From Gammaproteobacteria bacterium (lineage in GTDB: Bacteria > Pseudomonadota > Gammaproteobacteria > Chromatiales > Chromatiaceae): a DNA stretch of 37,610 nucleotides. Numbering within the stretch: the first letter of the stretch is position 1; each line of letters opens with the position of its first letter. Positions 17,572-26,289 of the stretch are shown one piece after another. The notes under the pieces were generated by a model. It did no database searches and had not been told where the DNA came from. It worked only from the letters and a program-made list of their open reading frames with translations. The stretch covers positions 1 through 37,610 of the forward strand of contig JAJFJN010000091.1 in the NCBI GenBank assembly GCA_021773975.1, in the 5' to 3' direction. Position numbers and translations under genes: made by a program.

Positions 17572-18501
17572 ATGAGAATGGCAGGCATAGATCGCGTTCA
17601 GGTTAATCAATCTACCCTGATTGGACTGCAGAAAGCAGGGGCTTCACTGCCACTTAAGGCCGTAAAAATCCTGAGCCGCATGACGGGCAACTATCTCTCC
17701 AAATTTAAAGGACGAGGGATGGAATTTGATGAGGCTCGCCCCTATCAACCCGGAGATGACGCACGCAATCTCGACTGGAAAGTAACAGCACGCACAGGCA
17801 AACCCTTTACCAAACTCTTTAGAGAGGAGCGCGAGCGCTCCATCCTGCTCTGGGTCGATTACCGTGCACCCATGCATTTTGCTACTCAAGGCGTTTTTAA
17901 ATCCGTACTGGCCGCCCAAACTGCTGCACTATTAGCCTGGAGCGCTATCCATAATGGCGACCGTTTGGGTGGGTTGATCTTCTCAGAAGATGAACATCTT
18001 GAACTGCGGCCACAGCAAGGAAAGCACGCCGTACTGAATTTCATACGCAAGCTCTCCCACGCATCCCCACAGACCACAGTCAAATCTGATAGCGACTCTC
18101 AACAGAAAGCAGCTCAGCATGCATTGGCTCGTCTGCGCCGTGTTACCCGCCCTGGCAGCTTACTCTTTTTATTAAGCGACTTTCGCTCACTGGATGAGAC
18201 AGCCGAGGCGCACCTAATACACCTGGCTCGTCATAACGATATTGTGCTGATCTTTATTCATGATCAACTGGAAAAGAAACTGCCTCCTTCAGGAAACTAC
18301 CGCCTCAACAATGGTCAACGCACCATCACCATTGATACCGGTAGTCGAACACTTAAAAAAACTCACACTGAACGCTTTCATACCCATGAAGCTCAGTTAC
18401 GTGATCTCTGCCGACGCGCTGGCATCCATATGCTGACCTGCACCACAGACCAGGATCCTCATACTGTCCTGCAGGAAGGTCTTGGCAGGAGGCGCACATG
18501 A
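17572..18501 (+). CDS. DUF58 domain protein of the Bat operon
   Basis: A 309-residue DUF58 protein, a family regularly found directly after MoxR. The defining motif is FDEARPYQPGDDARNLDWKVTARTGKPFTKLFREERE, near residues 50-87, followed by a VWA-like fold (SILLWVDYRAPM and later LLFLLSDFRSLDETAE). It has no signal peptide and is presumably cytoplasmic. It overlaps the DUF4381 gene by four bases (ATGA at 18498-18501), implying translational coupling. Start ATG at 17572, with another in-frame ATG at 17578. Molecular function is not established for the family; a role as scaffold or MoxR partner is inferred from context. Confidence 0.9.
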   Translation: MRMAGIDRVQVNQSTLIGLQKAGASLPLKAVKILSRMTGNYLSKFKGRGMEFDEARPYQPGDDARNLDWKVTARTGKPFTKLFREERERSILLWVDYRAPMHFATQGVFKSVLAAQTAALLAWSAIHNGDRLGGLIFSEDEHLELRPQQGKHAVLNFIRKLSHASPQTTVKSDSDSQQKAAQHALARLRRVTRPGSLLFLLSDFRSLDETAEAHLIHLARHNDIVLIFIHDQLEKKLPPSGNYRLNNGQRTITIDTGSRTLKKTHTERFHTHEAQLRDLCRRAGIHMLTCTTDQDPHTVLQEGLGRRRT

Positions 18502-19010
18502 ATCCAGCAGCACAACAGCCGCTGCCCCTCAAGGACATCCACCTGCCTGACCCCATCTCCTGGTGGCCACTGGCACCTGGCTGGTGGGGATTGATGATTC
18601 TAGCTCTGCTATTGGTTGGTCTTTTTTTTCTGGGACGCAGCCTCTACCGCCGTGGGCAACTGCGCCGAGAGGCACAGAAGGCATTGCAAGAGATAACAAC
18701 TCAATACGCAACTCATCAGGTTGACAGGCAACTGGCCGCTGACCTTTCCACCCTGCTGCGGCGTATAACACTCAGCTATTCACCACGCAGTGACGTTGCC
18801 AGTTTAACCGATGATGCCTGGCTCTATTTTCTGGATCGCGGTGTAGTCAATAGTCGTTTTAAAGATGGATTCTCTAACGGTGCTGGCCGTGTATTAATTG
18901 ACGCACCCTACAAACCAACTGTAAATATTGATAGTGCCGCGCTACTTGAAATATGTACAGCCTGGGTTGAATCACTACCCCATAAAACAGAGGCTGCTAA
19001 AAATGATTAG
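18498..19010 (+). CDS. DUF4381 domain membrane protein
   Basis: A 170-residue protein with the DUF4381 signature LKDIHLPDPISWWPLAPGWWGL at the N-terminus, leading into one transmembrane helix (about 29-50, ILALLLVGLFFLGRSLY) and a soluble C-terminal region. The family occurs almost only in Bat/MoxR operons. The gene overlaps DUF58 by four bases and BatA by eight (ATGATTAG at 19003-19010), so the three are tightly coupled. Function unknown; it probably links the DUF58/MoxR side to the membrane-bound VWA proteins. Confidence 0.9.
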   Translation: MNPAAQQPLPLKDIHLPDPISWWPLAPGWWGLMILALLLVGLFFLGRSLYRRGQLRREAQKALQEITTQYATHQVDRQLAADLSTLLRRITLSYSPRSDVASLTDDAWLYFLDRGVVNSRFKDGFSNGAGRVLIDAPYKPTVNIDSAALLEICTAWVESLPHKTEAAKND

Positions 19011-19992
19011 TCTCTACTGGCCATGGCTACTTATTTTATTGCCTCTTCCTCTATTAATCAGACGCATTATACCTGCAGCGACTCAACAACAGGATGCCGC
19101 CCTACGTGTCCCCTTTATGGAAGATTTTGAAGGCGGAACCAATACCGCCAGCAGCACCCCTCGACAGGATATTTTTATCTGGCTGGCTGCTATTGCCTGG
19201 GTCATGCTGGTCTTGGCTGCTGCACGACCTCAGTGGTTAGGCGAGCCTCTGGAACTCCCCATGAGTGGACGAGATCTAATGTTGGCAGTAGATCTATCCA
19301 ACAGTATGGAAGAGGAGGATTTTCAAATCTCCGGCAAATGGATCAATCGACTGGTTGCTACAAAACAGGTGGCCGGTGAATTCATTGAACGCCGTGAGGG
19401 TGATCGCATTGGGCTGATCCTCTTTGGTGAACATGCCTATCTACAAACCCCCTTGACCTTCGATCGAGAGACCGTAAAGACCCTGCTATATGAATCTGCC
19501 ATTGGCTTGGCCGGCAGAAGCACCGCCATTGGTGATGCCATTGGTTTAGGGATAAAGCGACTGCAAGACCGTCCTTCTGAAAACCGAGTGCTCATTCTTT
19601 TAACCGATGGTGCCAATACCGCAGGAGAGATTGAACCCATTCGAGCTGCTGAACTGGCTGCACGCAAACAGGTAAAGGTCTACACCATTGGCATCGGTGC
19701 TGATGAGATTATCGTGCGCTCCTTTTTTGGTAACCGACGAGTGAACCCATCACGTGACCTGGATGAAAAGACACTCAAGGCCATTGCTGAAAAAACCGGT
19801 GGTCGTTATTTTAGAGCCAGAGACATCAATGAGTTGAAAGGCATCTATCGGCTGCTGGATGAACTGGAACCCATTGAGCAAGAGAAAAAACTATTTCGAC
19901 CTGTTCGCGCCCTCTACCCTTGGCCACTGGGTGTTGCACTGCTGCTCTCTGGTTTGATTCTTGGTGTGCGTACCGGATGGAGGTTTAAATAA
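19003..19992 (+). CDS. batA: BatA-like VWA-domain membrane protein
   Basis: BatA type protein of 329 residues: an N-terminal membrane segment (YWPWLLILLPLPLLI), a second one at about 57-73, a VWA domain with complete MIDAS residues (DLSNS at 97-101, T174 in GRSTAIGDA, D202 in LLTDGANTAGE), and a C-terminal anchor (WPLGVALLLSGLILGV). I place the start at the ATG at 19003, overlapping the DUF4381 stop, because the frame's earlier codons (from 18928) lie inside DUF4381 and the N-terminus then matches the family. The VWA domain should face the periplasm between the membrane segments. It overlaps the next gene by one base. Confidence 0.92.
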   Translation: MISLYWPWLLILLPLPLLIRRIIPAATQQQDAALRVPFMEDFEGGTNTASSTPRQDIFIWLAAIAWVMLVLAAARPQWLGEPLELPMSGRDLMLAVDLSNSMEEEDFQISGKWINRLVATKQVAGEFIERREGDRIGLILFGEHAYLQTPLTFDRETVKTLLYESAIGLAGRSTAIGDAIGLGIKRLQDRPSENRVLILLTDGANTAGEIEPIRAAELAARKQVKVYTIGIGADEIIVRSFFGNRRVNPSRDLDEKTLKAIAEKTGGRYFRARDINELKGIYRLLDELEPIEQEKKLFRPVRALYPWPLGVALLLSGLILGVRTGWRFK

Positions 19993-21827
19993 TGGAAGAT
20001 TTCCATTTTCTGCGTCCGCTCTGGTTTCTGACATTCATTCCACTCATGCTCATCCTATGGCTTCTTTGGAATCGCACCACCAACAGCCAAGCCTGGCGTA
20101 CCGTCTGCGATCCTGAACTGCTACCCTACCTGTTAGTAGGTGAACAAGGTGTAACACAACGCTGGCCGCTGCTAGCCATTGGGCTGGTTGGGTTATTAGG
20201 GATAACAGCCATTGCCGGCCCTGTTTGGGAGCAGCATGAACAACCGGTATTTCGAGAACAATCTGCCTTGGTATTAGCGCTGGATCTCTCCCGCTCCATG
20301 GATGCCACTGATATTAAACCCAGTCGACTGGCGCGCGCACGACACAAGATAGCAGATATCCTGAAGCAACGCCGTGAAGGGCAAACGGCACTGATTGTTT
20401 ATGCCGCTACCCCTTTTCTGATCACGCCACTCACCGATGATCAAGCCACTATTGCAGCACAGATCAACAGCCTTGATACTGGCTTGATGCCATCACAAGG
20501 TTCTCGCCCTGATCTTGCCATTGCCAAAGCAGCAGAGTTATTGCAGCAGGCCGGCCACCAACAAGGGGATATCCTACTCATTACCGATGGCATCGAGCCT
20601 ATCTCTATCGAGCAAAACTTAGCAGCTATGGGTGATAAAAAATACCGCATCAGCCTATTGGGCATTGGCACCAGTGAAGGGGCACCCATCGCCCTACCTG
20701 ATGGTGGTTTTCTAAAAAACAGCGCCGGTGAGATCGTACTGCCCCGCTTGGAAACTCAAAGCCTTAGTCAACTGGCACAAGCCAGTGGGGGGCGATTCCA
20801 TAAACTTTCAATCGATGATCGTGACATCAAATACCTGCTCCCTCCTCCACAGACTCAACAACTCAATCAGGCTGAACAAGAAGTCAAACTAACTACTGAT
20901 CAATGGCAAGAGGAAGGCTCATGGCTATTGCTACTTATTCTGCCACTTGCTGCCTTGGCTTTTCGGCGTGGTTATCTTGTATTAGCTGTTTTTATTCTGC
21001 TGCCACACCCTCAAACTGCTTCAGCGGTAGATTGGCAGGGACTCTGGTCTCGACCCGATCAGCAGGCAACTCAAACACTCCAGCAAGGTGATGCCAGTGC
21101 CGCTGCTCAACAGTTTGAAAATAGTGAATGGAAGGCTGCAGCTCATTACAAGGCCGGTGAGTATGAACAAGCCATCGAATCACTCGATGGTATCAATACA
21201 CCCAATGCGCTCTATAACAAAGGCAATGCTCTGGCACGCGCTGGAAAACTACCCGAAGCACTTCAACGTTACGATGAAGCGCTGAAATTAGATCCCACTA
21301 ATAAGGATGCAAAATACAATCGTGAACTGGTAGAGAAGCAGCTAGAGCAACAGCAGAAAAAAGAACAGCAACAAGACTCTGATCAGAAACAAGAGCAGTC
21401 AGAGAAAGAAAAGCAACAGGATCAATCAAAACAAGATCCATCTGACCAGAAACAAGAACAGGGACCACAGGATAAATCAGAGGATCAAGACCAATCTGGT
21501 GAGCAACAGGAGCAAGAGTCACAACAGGGAGAGTCGTCTGACAAAGAGCAGGAGCAGGAACAGAGCGAAGCTCAACAAAGTGATCAACAAAGCGATGAAG
21601 AGAAACAGCAGGAAGCAGCAGAAGCTGAAAAACAGGATGCTAGCGAGCAGGAAGAATCACAAATAACACAGCCAGATGAGATGACAGAAGAGGAAAAGAA
21701 TGAGGCACAAGCGACAGAGCAATGGCTACGCCGTATCCCTGATGATCCCGGTGGATTATTGAGGCGCAAATTCAAGTATCAATATCAACGTCAGCAGCAA
21801 CCTGCGCGCGAGGCACAACAATGGTAA
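19992..21827 (+). CDS. BatB-BatC fusion: VWA domain plus TPR protein
   Basis: A 611-residue fusion of two Bat components. The N-terminal part is BatB-like: two membrane helices (about 10-27 and 57-77), a VWA domain with MIDAS DLSRS (98-102) and LLITDG, and a third and fourth membrane stretch near 305-345. The C-terminal part is BatC-like: TPR motifs (about 385-445, HYKAGEYEQAIESL and NALYNKGNALARAGKLPEAL), a Gln/Glu/Lys/Ser/Asp low-complexity region of over 120 residues, and the conserved ending WLRRIPDDPGGLLRRKFKYQYQ. Fusion of this type is common in gammaproteobacteria. It overlaps batA by one base and batD by seven. The low-complexity segment is probably disordered. Confidence 0.92.
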   Translation: MEDFHFLRPLWFLTFIPLMLILWLLWNRTTNSQAWRTVCDPELLPYLLVGEQGVTQRWPLLAIGLVGLLGITAIAGPVWEQHEQPVFREQSALVLALDLSRSMDATDIKPSRLARARHKIADILKQRREGQTALIVYAATPFLITPLTDDQATIAAQINSLDTGLMPSQGSRPDLAIAKAAELLQQAGHQQGDILLITDGIEPISIEQNLAAMGDKKYRISLLGIGTSEGAPIALPDGGFLKNSAGEIVLPRLETQSLSQLAQASGGRFHKLSIDDRDIKYLLPPPQTQQLNQAEQEVKLTTDQWQEEGSWLLLLILPLAALAFRRGYLVLAVFILLPHPQTASAVDWQGLWSRPDQQATQTLQQGDASAAAQQFENSEWKAAAHYKAGEYEQAIESLDGINTPNALYNKGNALARAGKLPEALQRYDEALKLDPTNKDAKYNRELVEKQLEQQQKKEQQQDSDQKQEQSEKEKQQDQSKQDPSDQKQEQGPQDKSEDQDQSGEQQEQESQQGESSDKEQEQEQSEAQQSDQQSDEEKQQEAAEAEKQDASEQEESQITQPDEMTEEEKNEAQATEQWLRRIPDDPGGLLRRKFKYQYQRQQQPAREAQQW

Positions 21828-23557
21828 AAATAGATTCCATTAAGCATTTTTCAGCGCTTTTTTTTCTAGCTCTAATGATGCTATTCCAAGCAACCAATGC
21901 AGTTAGCGCTACCATTACGGCACAGGTTTCACGCAGTCAGGTTTCTATAGATGAAACCTTTGAACTCATATTTGAGGCAGATGGCTCACCGGATGATGAC
22001 CCTGACTTCACGCCATTGGAAAAAAATCTTGAGATTTTTTCTCGCAGCCAAAGTCAGAGCATTAAAATGATCAATGGTAACTATAGCCGTACGACACGCT
22101 GGAATCTTACTGTCATGGCAAAGACTACAGGGCAACTCACCATACCCGCAATCTCTTTTGGCAGCGATCATAGTCAGGCAACATCGATCCAGGTACAGGA
22201 AGCAACAAATCTAAAATCAACAGCTACTGATAAAGATATTTTTATGGAGGTAACGGTTGAACCTAAATCAGCCTATGTGCAACAGCAGCTTATCTTTCAA
22301 ATCCGTATTTACCGTGCTGTTAATTTTTCAGATGCCAGCCTATCCCCTCCCCAGTTTAATGATCCAGACATTATTGTTGAACAGATAGCAGATGAGCAGA
22401 CCTTTGAAACACAACGTAATGGCAGACGCTATCTTGTTACACAAATTGATTATCTTGCCTTTCCACAAGCAAGTGGCACGCTCACTTTAGACCCCATTAC
22501 ATTTCAAGCCAGGGTTATGCAACAAAGCCGTAGTCGATTTGACATGTTTGGGCAGGCCGGCCCTACAAAGCGCACCCGTTCAAAAGCTATCAGCATTGAA
22601 ATTAAATCTATTCCAAAGAACGCAGAAGATCCTTGGTTGCCTGCAACAAATTTACAGCTCTCTTCATCCTGGCCTCAAGCCAGTCCAGAATTTCGTGTAG
22701 GTGAACCTGTTACCCGCACCTTAGCCATCGTAGCAGATGGCATTGCCTCCGCCCAACTTCCAAAGATTTATAGCGAAACACCTGCAGGGTTTAAACAATA
22801 TCCAGATCAACCCATGCTACAGGATCGTAAAGATGGCAATGGCGTTACTGGCATTCGACAGGAGAAAATTGCACTCGTACCCACTAAACCTGGAACACAT
22901 ATTTTGCCTGCCATAAAGGTCAGCTGGTGGAATACAAAGACAGACAAAATGGAAGTTGCTCGCATTGCTGAAGTACGTATTCAAGTGCTGCCTGCTATAA
23001 ATACAGCACCCGCAATTGAACCACCAAAAGCTGCTGTTAGCAGCCAACCTGTTCACGAGATTACCTCCCCTGTGGTGGTAGCAGAACAGGCACCTCAACC
23101 AAAACAGAGCAATAGCATCTATCCTTGGCTCGCACTCTTTTTTGCCAGTGGCTGGATAGCCACTGCTGCTGCTTGGTGGTGGTTAAATAAACAGTTAAAG
23201 TCAAAAAACAGCACTGCAACAAAGAACAATATCTCTAAAGAAAAAAGTCGCCGTAAAATTCTAGCTGAATTGAAAGATGCATGCCAAGAAAATGATTGCA
23301 CTGCAACACGCACGGCCTTGCTTGCCTGGGGTCAAACCCTTTGGCCAACTACTCCACCAAAAGGTCTCTCTGAGTTCGCCCTTCACTTTGATGAGATCAC
23401 TGCCAAACATATTCTTGCCTTAAACCAAGCGCTTTATGGAAAAGGCAAAAATAGCTGGGATGGCACTACATTATGGAATGCAATTAAAGACTATAAAGCC
23501 AACTATCAAATGAATAAAGATAACGCTCAAAAGCTTGGTTCTTTGTATCTATCCTAA
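21821..23557 (+). CDS. batD: BatD family protein
   Basis: A 578-residue BatD protein: signal peptide (hydrophobic core ALFFLALMMLFQ, likely cut after NAVSA near residue 30), several beta-rich periplasmic domains (SRSQVSIDETFELIFEADG and the ISFGSDHSQATSIQV style of BatD), one transmembrane helix at about 428-452 (YPWLALFFASGWIATAAAWWW), and a short cytoplasmic C-terminal region. Last gene of the Bat operon, overlapping the BatB-BatC stop (ATGGTAA). It meets the convergent reductase gene after only 22 bases with no strong terminator. Family function is tied to aerotolerance, stress or envelope integrity in other bacteria; the exact role is unknown. Confidence 0.9.
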   Translation: MVKIDSIKHFSALFFLALMMLFQATNAVSATITAQVSRSQVSIDETFELIFEADGSPDDDPDFTPLEKNLEIFSRSQSQSIKMINGNYSRTTRWNLTVMAKTTGQLTIPAISFGSDHSQATSIQVQEATNLKSTATDKDIFMEVTVEPKSAYVQQQLIFQIRIYRAVNFSDASLSPPQFNDPDIIVEQIADEQTFETQRNGRRYLVTQIDYLAFPQASGTLTLDPITFQARVMQQSRSRFDMFGQAGPTKRTRSKAISIEIKSIPKNAEDPWLPATNLQLSSSWPQASPEFRVGEPVTRTLAIVADGIASAQLPKIYSETPAGFKQYPDQPMLQDRKDGNGVTGIRQEKIALVPTKPGTHILPAIKVSWWNTKTDKMEVARIAEVRIQVLPAINTAPAIEPPKAAVSSQPVHEITSPVVVAEQAPQPKQSNSIYPWLALFFASGWIATAAAWWWLNKQLKSKNSTATKNNISKEKSRRKILAELKDACQENDCTATRTALLAWGQTLWPTTPPKGLSEFALHFDEITAKHILALNQALYGKGKNSWDGTTLWNAIKDYKANYQMNKDNAQKLGSLYLS

Positions 23558-23579
23558 GCTACTCTGAAAAACAGAGGCA

Positions 23580-24401
23580 TTACCAATATCGTTCCAGATG
23601 TACTTGCCCCGGATCTTTTTTCGAGTGCTCTTTAAAACCATCTTTTTCCAATACACTTAATGTATCTTCAACCATTCCAGGATTACCACACAGAAAGATG
23701 TGGCTGTTTTCTGGAGTTGGCTGAAAACCCCACTCTTCAGCAATTAAGCCGCGCTCCCATGTATTCTGCACATATCCAGTCTCTCCACCCCACGGAATAA
23801 TCTCTTCAGTGGGCCTGCTAATAATAGGCAGATAGTAAAACCCCTCAACCATATGCATGGTAGTCGTAAGCTCTGAACGATAACCCAAATCCCAGGAGTG
23901 TCTCGCGCCATGAACAACTGAAAACTTTTTTGATAACCCTGGAGCAAGGTATGTTCGAATCATGCTGATATAAGGAGCTACGCCTGTACCTGTTCCCATA
24001 AGGATAACGTTAGATTCCTCAGGGATATCATTTAGAGTGAACATCCCACTCATCTTTGACCCTAGATGGATTTTGTCGCCACGCTTTAAAGCAAACAGCC
24101 GTGGCGTTAAAGAACCCGATCTAACCAGTGTAATGTAAAATTCCAGGTAATCTTTATGCCGCGAGGATGAAGCAATGGAATAAGCACGGGCAATAAACTT
24201 ATCAGGATCTGGCACCTCATCACCAACTTCTGAGTCTGACAACTCAGCTCTTGGAGCGCTGCCAGGTAACCCTAAAATCGCAAACTGCCCAGGCTTATAA
24301 TCAGGTAAATCCCAGCCATCTGTTGTTATACGAAGTATCATCGTCTCACTGGTAACAAATACCGGCTCACTGACAACAGCATTATATTCTCTTGATGGCA
24401 T
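23580..24401 (-). CDS. fpr: Ferredoxin/flavodoxin-NADP+ reductase
   Basis: FAD-dependent reductase of the bacterial ferredoxin-NADP reductase family, 273 residues. The FAD-binding motif RAYSIASS is at 72-79, the NADP pyrophosphate motif GTGTGVAPYISMI at 136-148, the CGNPGMV motif at 238-244, and the protein ends in an aromatic residue (RYW) stacked on the flavin as in Fpr enzymes. A somewhat long loop at 47-68 (APRAELSDSEVGDEVPDPDK) is richer in acid than usual. It lies 70 bases after the FAD oxidoreductase gene in a minus-strand redox cluster with SodB, suggesting exchange of electrons between NADP(H) and small iron-sulfur or rubredoxin-like carriers under oxidative stress. Confidence 0.88.
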   Translation of the reverse strand: MPSREYNAVVSEPVFVTSETMILRITTDGWDLPDYKPGQFAILGLPGSAPRAELSDSEVGDEVPDPDKFIARAYSIASSSRHKDYLEFYITLVRSGSLTPRLFALKRGDKIHLGSKMSGMFTLNDIPEESNVILMGTGTGVAPYISMIRTYLAPGLSKKFSVVHGARHSWDLGYRSELTTTMHMVEGFYYLPIISRPTEEIIPWGGETGYVQNTWERGLIAEEWGFQPTPENSHIFLCGNPGMVEDTLSVLEKDGFKEHSKKDPGQVHLERYW

Positions 24402-24471
24402 AACGAATCTATCCTCTATTAAGCAGTTGGCTATCTATCATTTATATTACCTGCATCAAGAGTATAGATAT

Positions 24472-25854
24472 CTATACAGGTACCGCATGGAGCGCACCAT
24501 TTGATAAGCGCTCAACCTTAAAGTCTATACCACAAGCAGGGCAGGTAATAATTGACCCTTCTTCAGCATCTTTATCAATTTGCATATGAAACTTACATAC
24601 TGGACACAGTACACTATAAGCTGCTGAACTTTTATATTGCAGCTCAAACATATTATCTAGCACCTGTTTATCACAAGCTCCGGCAGACGTTCCTTTACGT
24701 ATCCACTCTTCAACAGCGCCAGCTTCGTTGACGTCGCCAAGAAAGATTGCACCTGCAACCTTCCCTTGTTTGTAGATTATCTTTTTATAAACATATGGCA
24801 TCTCTGGATAAGGATAGTCCCCCGATTGTGTTTCAATCCCTTCTCCCTCTGCACCACTTAGGCCGAGACAGACCAGATCCAAATCAAACACTCTAGTTCG
24901 CATTGAAGGTATACCATCATAGGTGACATTCACATCACCACTCACCATATTTTCACCTGCAATATTTCCCTGCTTCCAAGCACGCAGCCATCCAGCTTGT
25001 GTATTTTCTTCAGTAGGGAGTTGAGCTACATCGCCTGCTGCAAAGATATTTTGTACACTGGTTTTTAGTCCAGCATCTACAATAATGCCTCGGTTAGTAT
25101 CTACACCACTGGCGTTCAAGAAATCAAAAGTAGACTGCTGTGGAGCAGCAACGACCAGAAGATCTGTTGATATTTTAATGCCGCCCGTCACAACAACACT
25201 GCGAAGGGTGTCTCCATCCTGTTCGATAAATTCAATATTGGATTGTTTTACGATGGTTATCTTTTCTTGGCTTAAGCGCTGCTCGAGAATAGTCGAAGCA
25301 GCCACATCCAAACATTGGCTCCATACCCTCTCTTCCGGAATGACGAGCGTACAATCAATGCCTAAAGCACGCAGTCCTTTAAGTGCACCAAATGACTGGT
25401 AGCTGGTTCCAAAAACAACGGCTTTTCGTACAGAATCAATCTTTGAACCCAGCGCCTGGATATCTCCCAGATTATCCATATAAATAACACTAGAGCTATC
25501 ACTTCTATCACAAGGCAGCCGTGCAGTTTTTGCACCTGATGCAATCAACATTTTATCGAAGAAAAGCACTTCACTGGTGCTTAACAGTACTGACTGGTCA
25601 TGTGGGCGAATCTCTTTTACTTTTGCGCCTGTCTTAAACTTAATGCCCAATTCAGAAAGCCTCTCCTTTTCTCTTACCGCACTCTGCATTGTCCCTGCTT
25701 TACGGCCAAATTGGTCACCAAGCATTGGACGAGCATAGAAAGGATTATCCTGCTCTTCAACAATGGTTATCTCGCTATCTGCTGATTTTCTATGGATAGC
25801 TTTCGCTGCCCTTCTGCCTGCAACACCAGAGCCTAGAATGAGATATCGCTTCAT
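24472..25854 (-). CDS. FAD-dependent pyridine-nucleotide-disulfide-type oxidoreductase with rubredoxin-like C-terminal domain
   Basis: A 460-residue flavoprotein. FAD motif GSGVAG (8-13), second FAD motif FAAGDVA (271-277), then a C-terminal zinc or iron knob with C417-x2-C420 and C438-x2-C441 (CPVCKFHM and CPACGIDF). The body resembles NirB/rubredoxin-reductase-like proteins, and the residues 43-50 (PMLGDQFG) sit where these proteins contact FAD. The second Rossmann motif, normally GxGxxG for NAD(P)H, reads VFGTSYQSFGALKGLRALG (147-165), so two of its three glycines are missing and canonical NADH binding is doubtful. ATG at 25854 has a GAGGAGAG ribosome site. Substrate unknown; electrons may pass through the Cys4 domain. 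Confidence 0.82.
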   Translation of the reverse strand: MKRYLILGSGVAGRRAAKAIHRKSADSEITIVEEQDNPFYARPMLGDQFGRKAGTMQSAVREKERLSELGIKFKTGAKVKEIRPHDQSVLLSTSEVLFFDKMLIASGAKTARLPCDRSDSSSVIYMDNLGDIQALGSKIDSVRKAVVFGTSYQSFGALKGLRALGIDCTLVIPEERVWSQCLDVAASTILEQRLSQEKITIVKQSNIEFIEQDGDTLRSVVVTGGIKISTDLLVVAAPQQSTFDFLNASGVDTNRGIIVDAGLKTSVQNIFAAGDVAQLPTEENTQAGWLRAWKQGNIAGENMVSGDVNVTYDGIPSMRTRVFDLDLVCLGLSGAEGEGIETQSGDYPYPEMPYVYKKIIYKQGKVAGAIFLGDVNEAGAVEEWIRKGTSAGACDKQVLDNMFELQYKSSAAYSVLCPVCKFHMQIDKDAEEGSIITCPACGIDFKVERLSNGALHAVPV

Positions 25855-25987
25855 GAAAATTCTCTCCTCGTAATTCTATTTATATTTATCATTCCGTAAC
25901 TTCACATCATTCATCCGCATCCAGGCAGAAAACATTTTTACTGGTTTTTTAGATAATGAAGCAGCAGCCTATCCTGCAAGCTACACA

Positions 25988-26239
25988 CTAATCAGTATCA
26001 ATCGGCCGTGGCTGGCAAAGGTTTGAGTCATATACTGCTAGTCGCCCACAGTTTTTACACATGTACTCGATTTTATCCAGCATAGATGAACAAACATGTC
26101 GTGGGTCATCTACTGTTTTTTTACAAAACTCACATTCAAATGGAGTACACCCCTCAAATGGGTGGCACATATGGCCCCTACCACTTGCTCTTTTATTGCA
26201 TGTAGGGCACGTATATGTCTGTATATGTTCTTCACTCAT
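25988..26239 (-). CDS. Small Cys-rich protein with three tandem zinc-ribbon-like modules
   Basis: An 83-residue cytoplasmic protein made of three modules spaced exactly 25 residues apart, numbered from the ATG: C11-x2-C14-x8-H23-x-C25, C36-x2-C39-x8-H48-x-C50, and C61-x2-C64-x8-N73-x-C75. The third module has Asn in place of His. One more Cys (C31) lies between the first two. Such sites would bind zinc or iron. I use the ATG at 26239 because a GGAG lies ten bases upstream; the frame extends three codons further to a TTG that is too close to that site. It lies 50 bases after the sodB stop and upstream of the FAD oxidoreductase with a Cys4 tail. Function unknown. Confidence 0.75.
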   Translation of the reverse strand: MSEEHIQTYTCPTCNKRASGRGHMCHPFEGCTPFECEFCKKTVDDPRHVCSSMLDKIEYMCKNCGRLAVYDSNLCQPRPIDTD

Positions 26240-26289
26240 ATCATTCAATCTCCAGTTTTATGATTTTTTAAGGCCATTTTGTGTGTTAA

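Noticed and set aside
23562-23576. CTCTG-AAAAA-CAGAG hairpin between convergent batD and fpr
   Set aside because: Only five base pairs and no T-run on either strand, so it is too weak to call a terminator.
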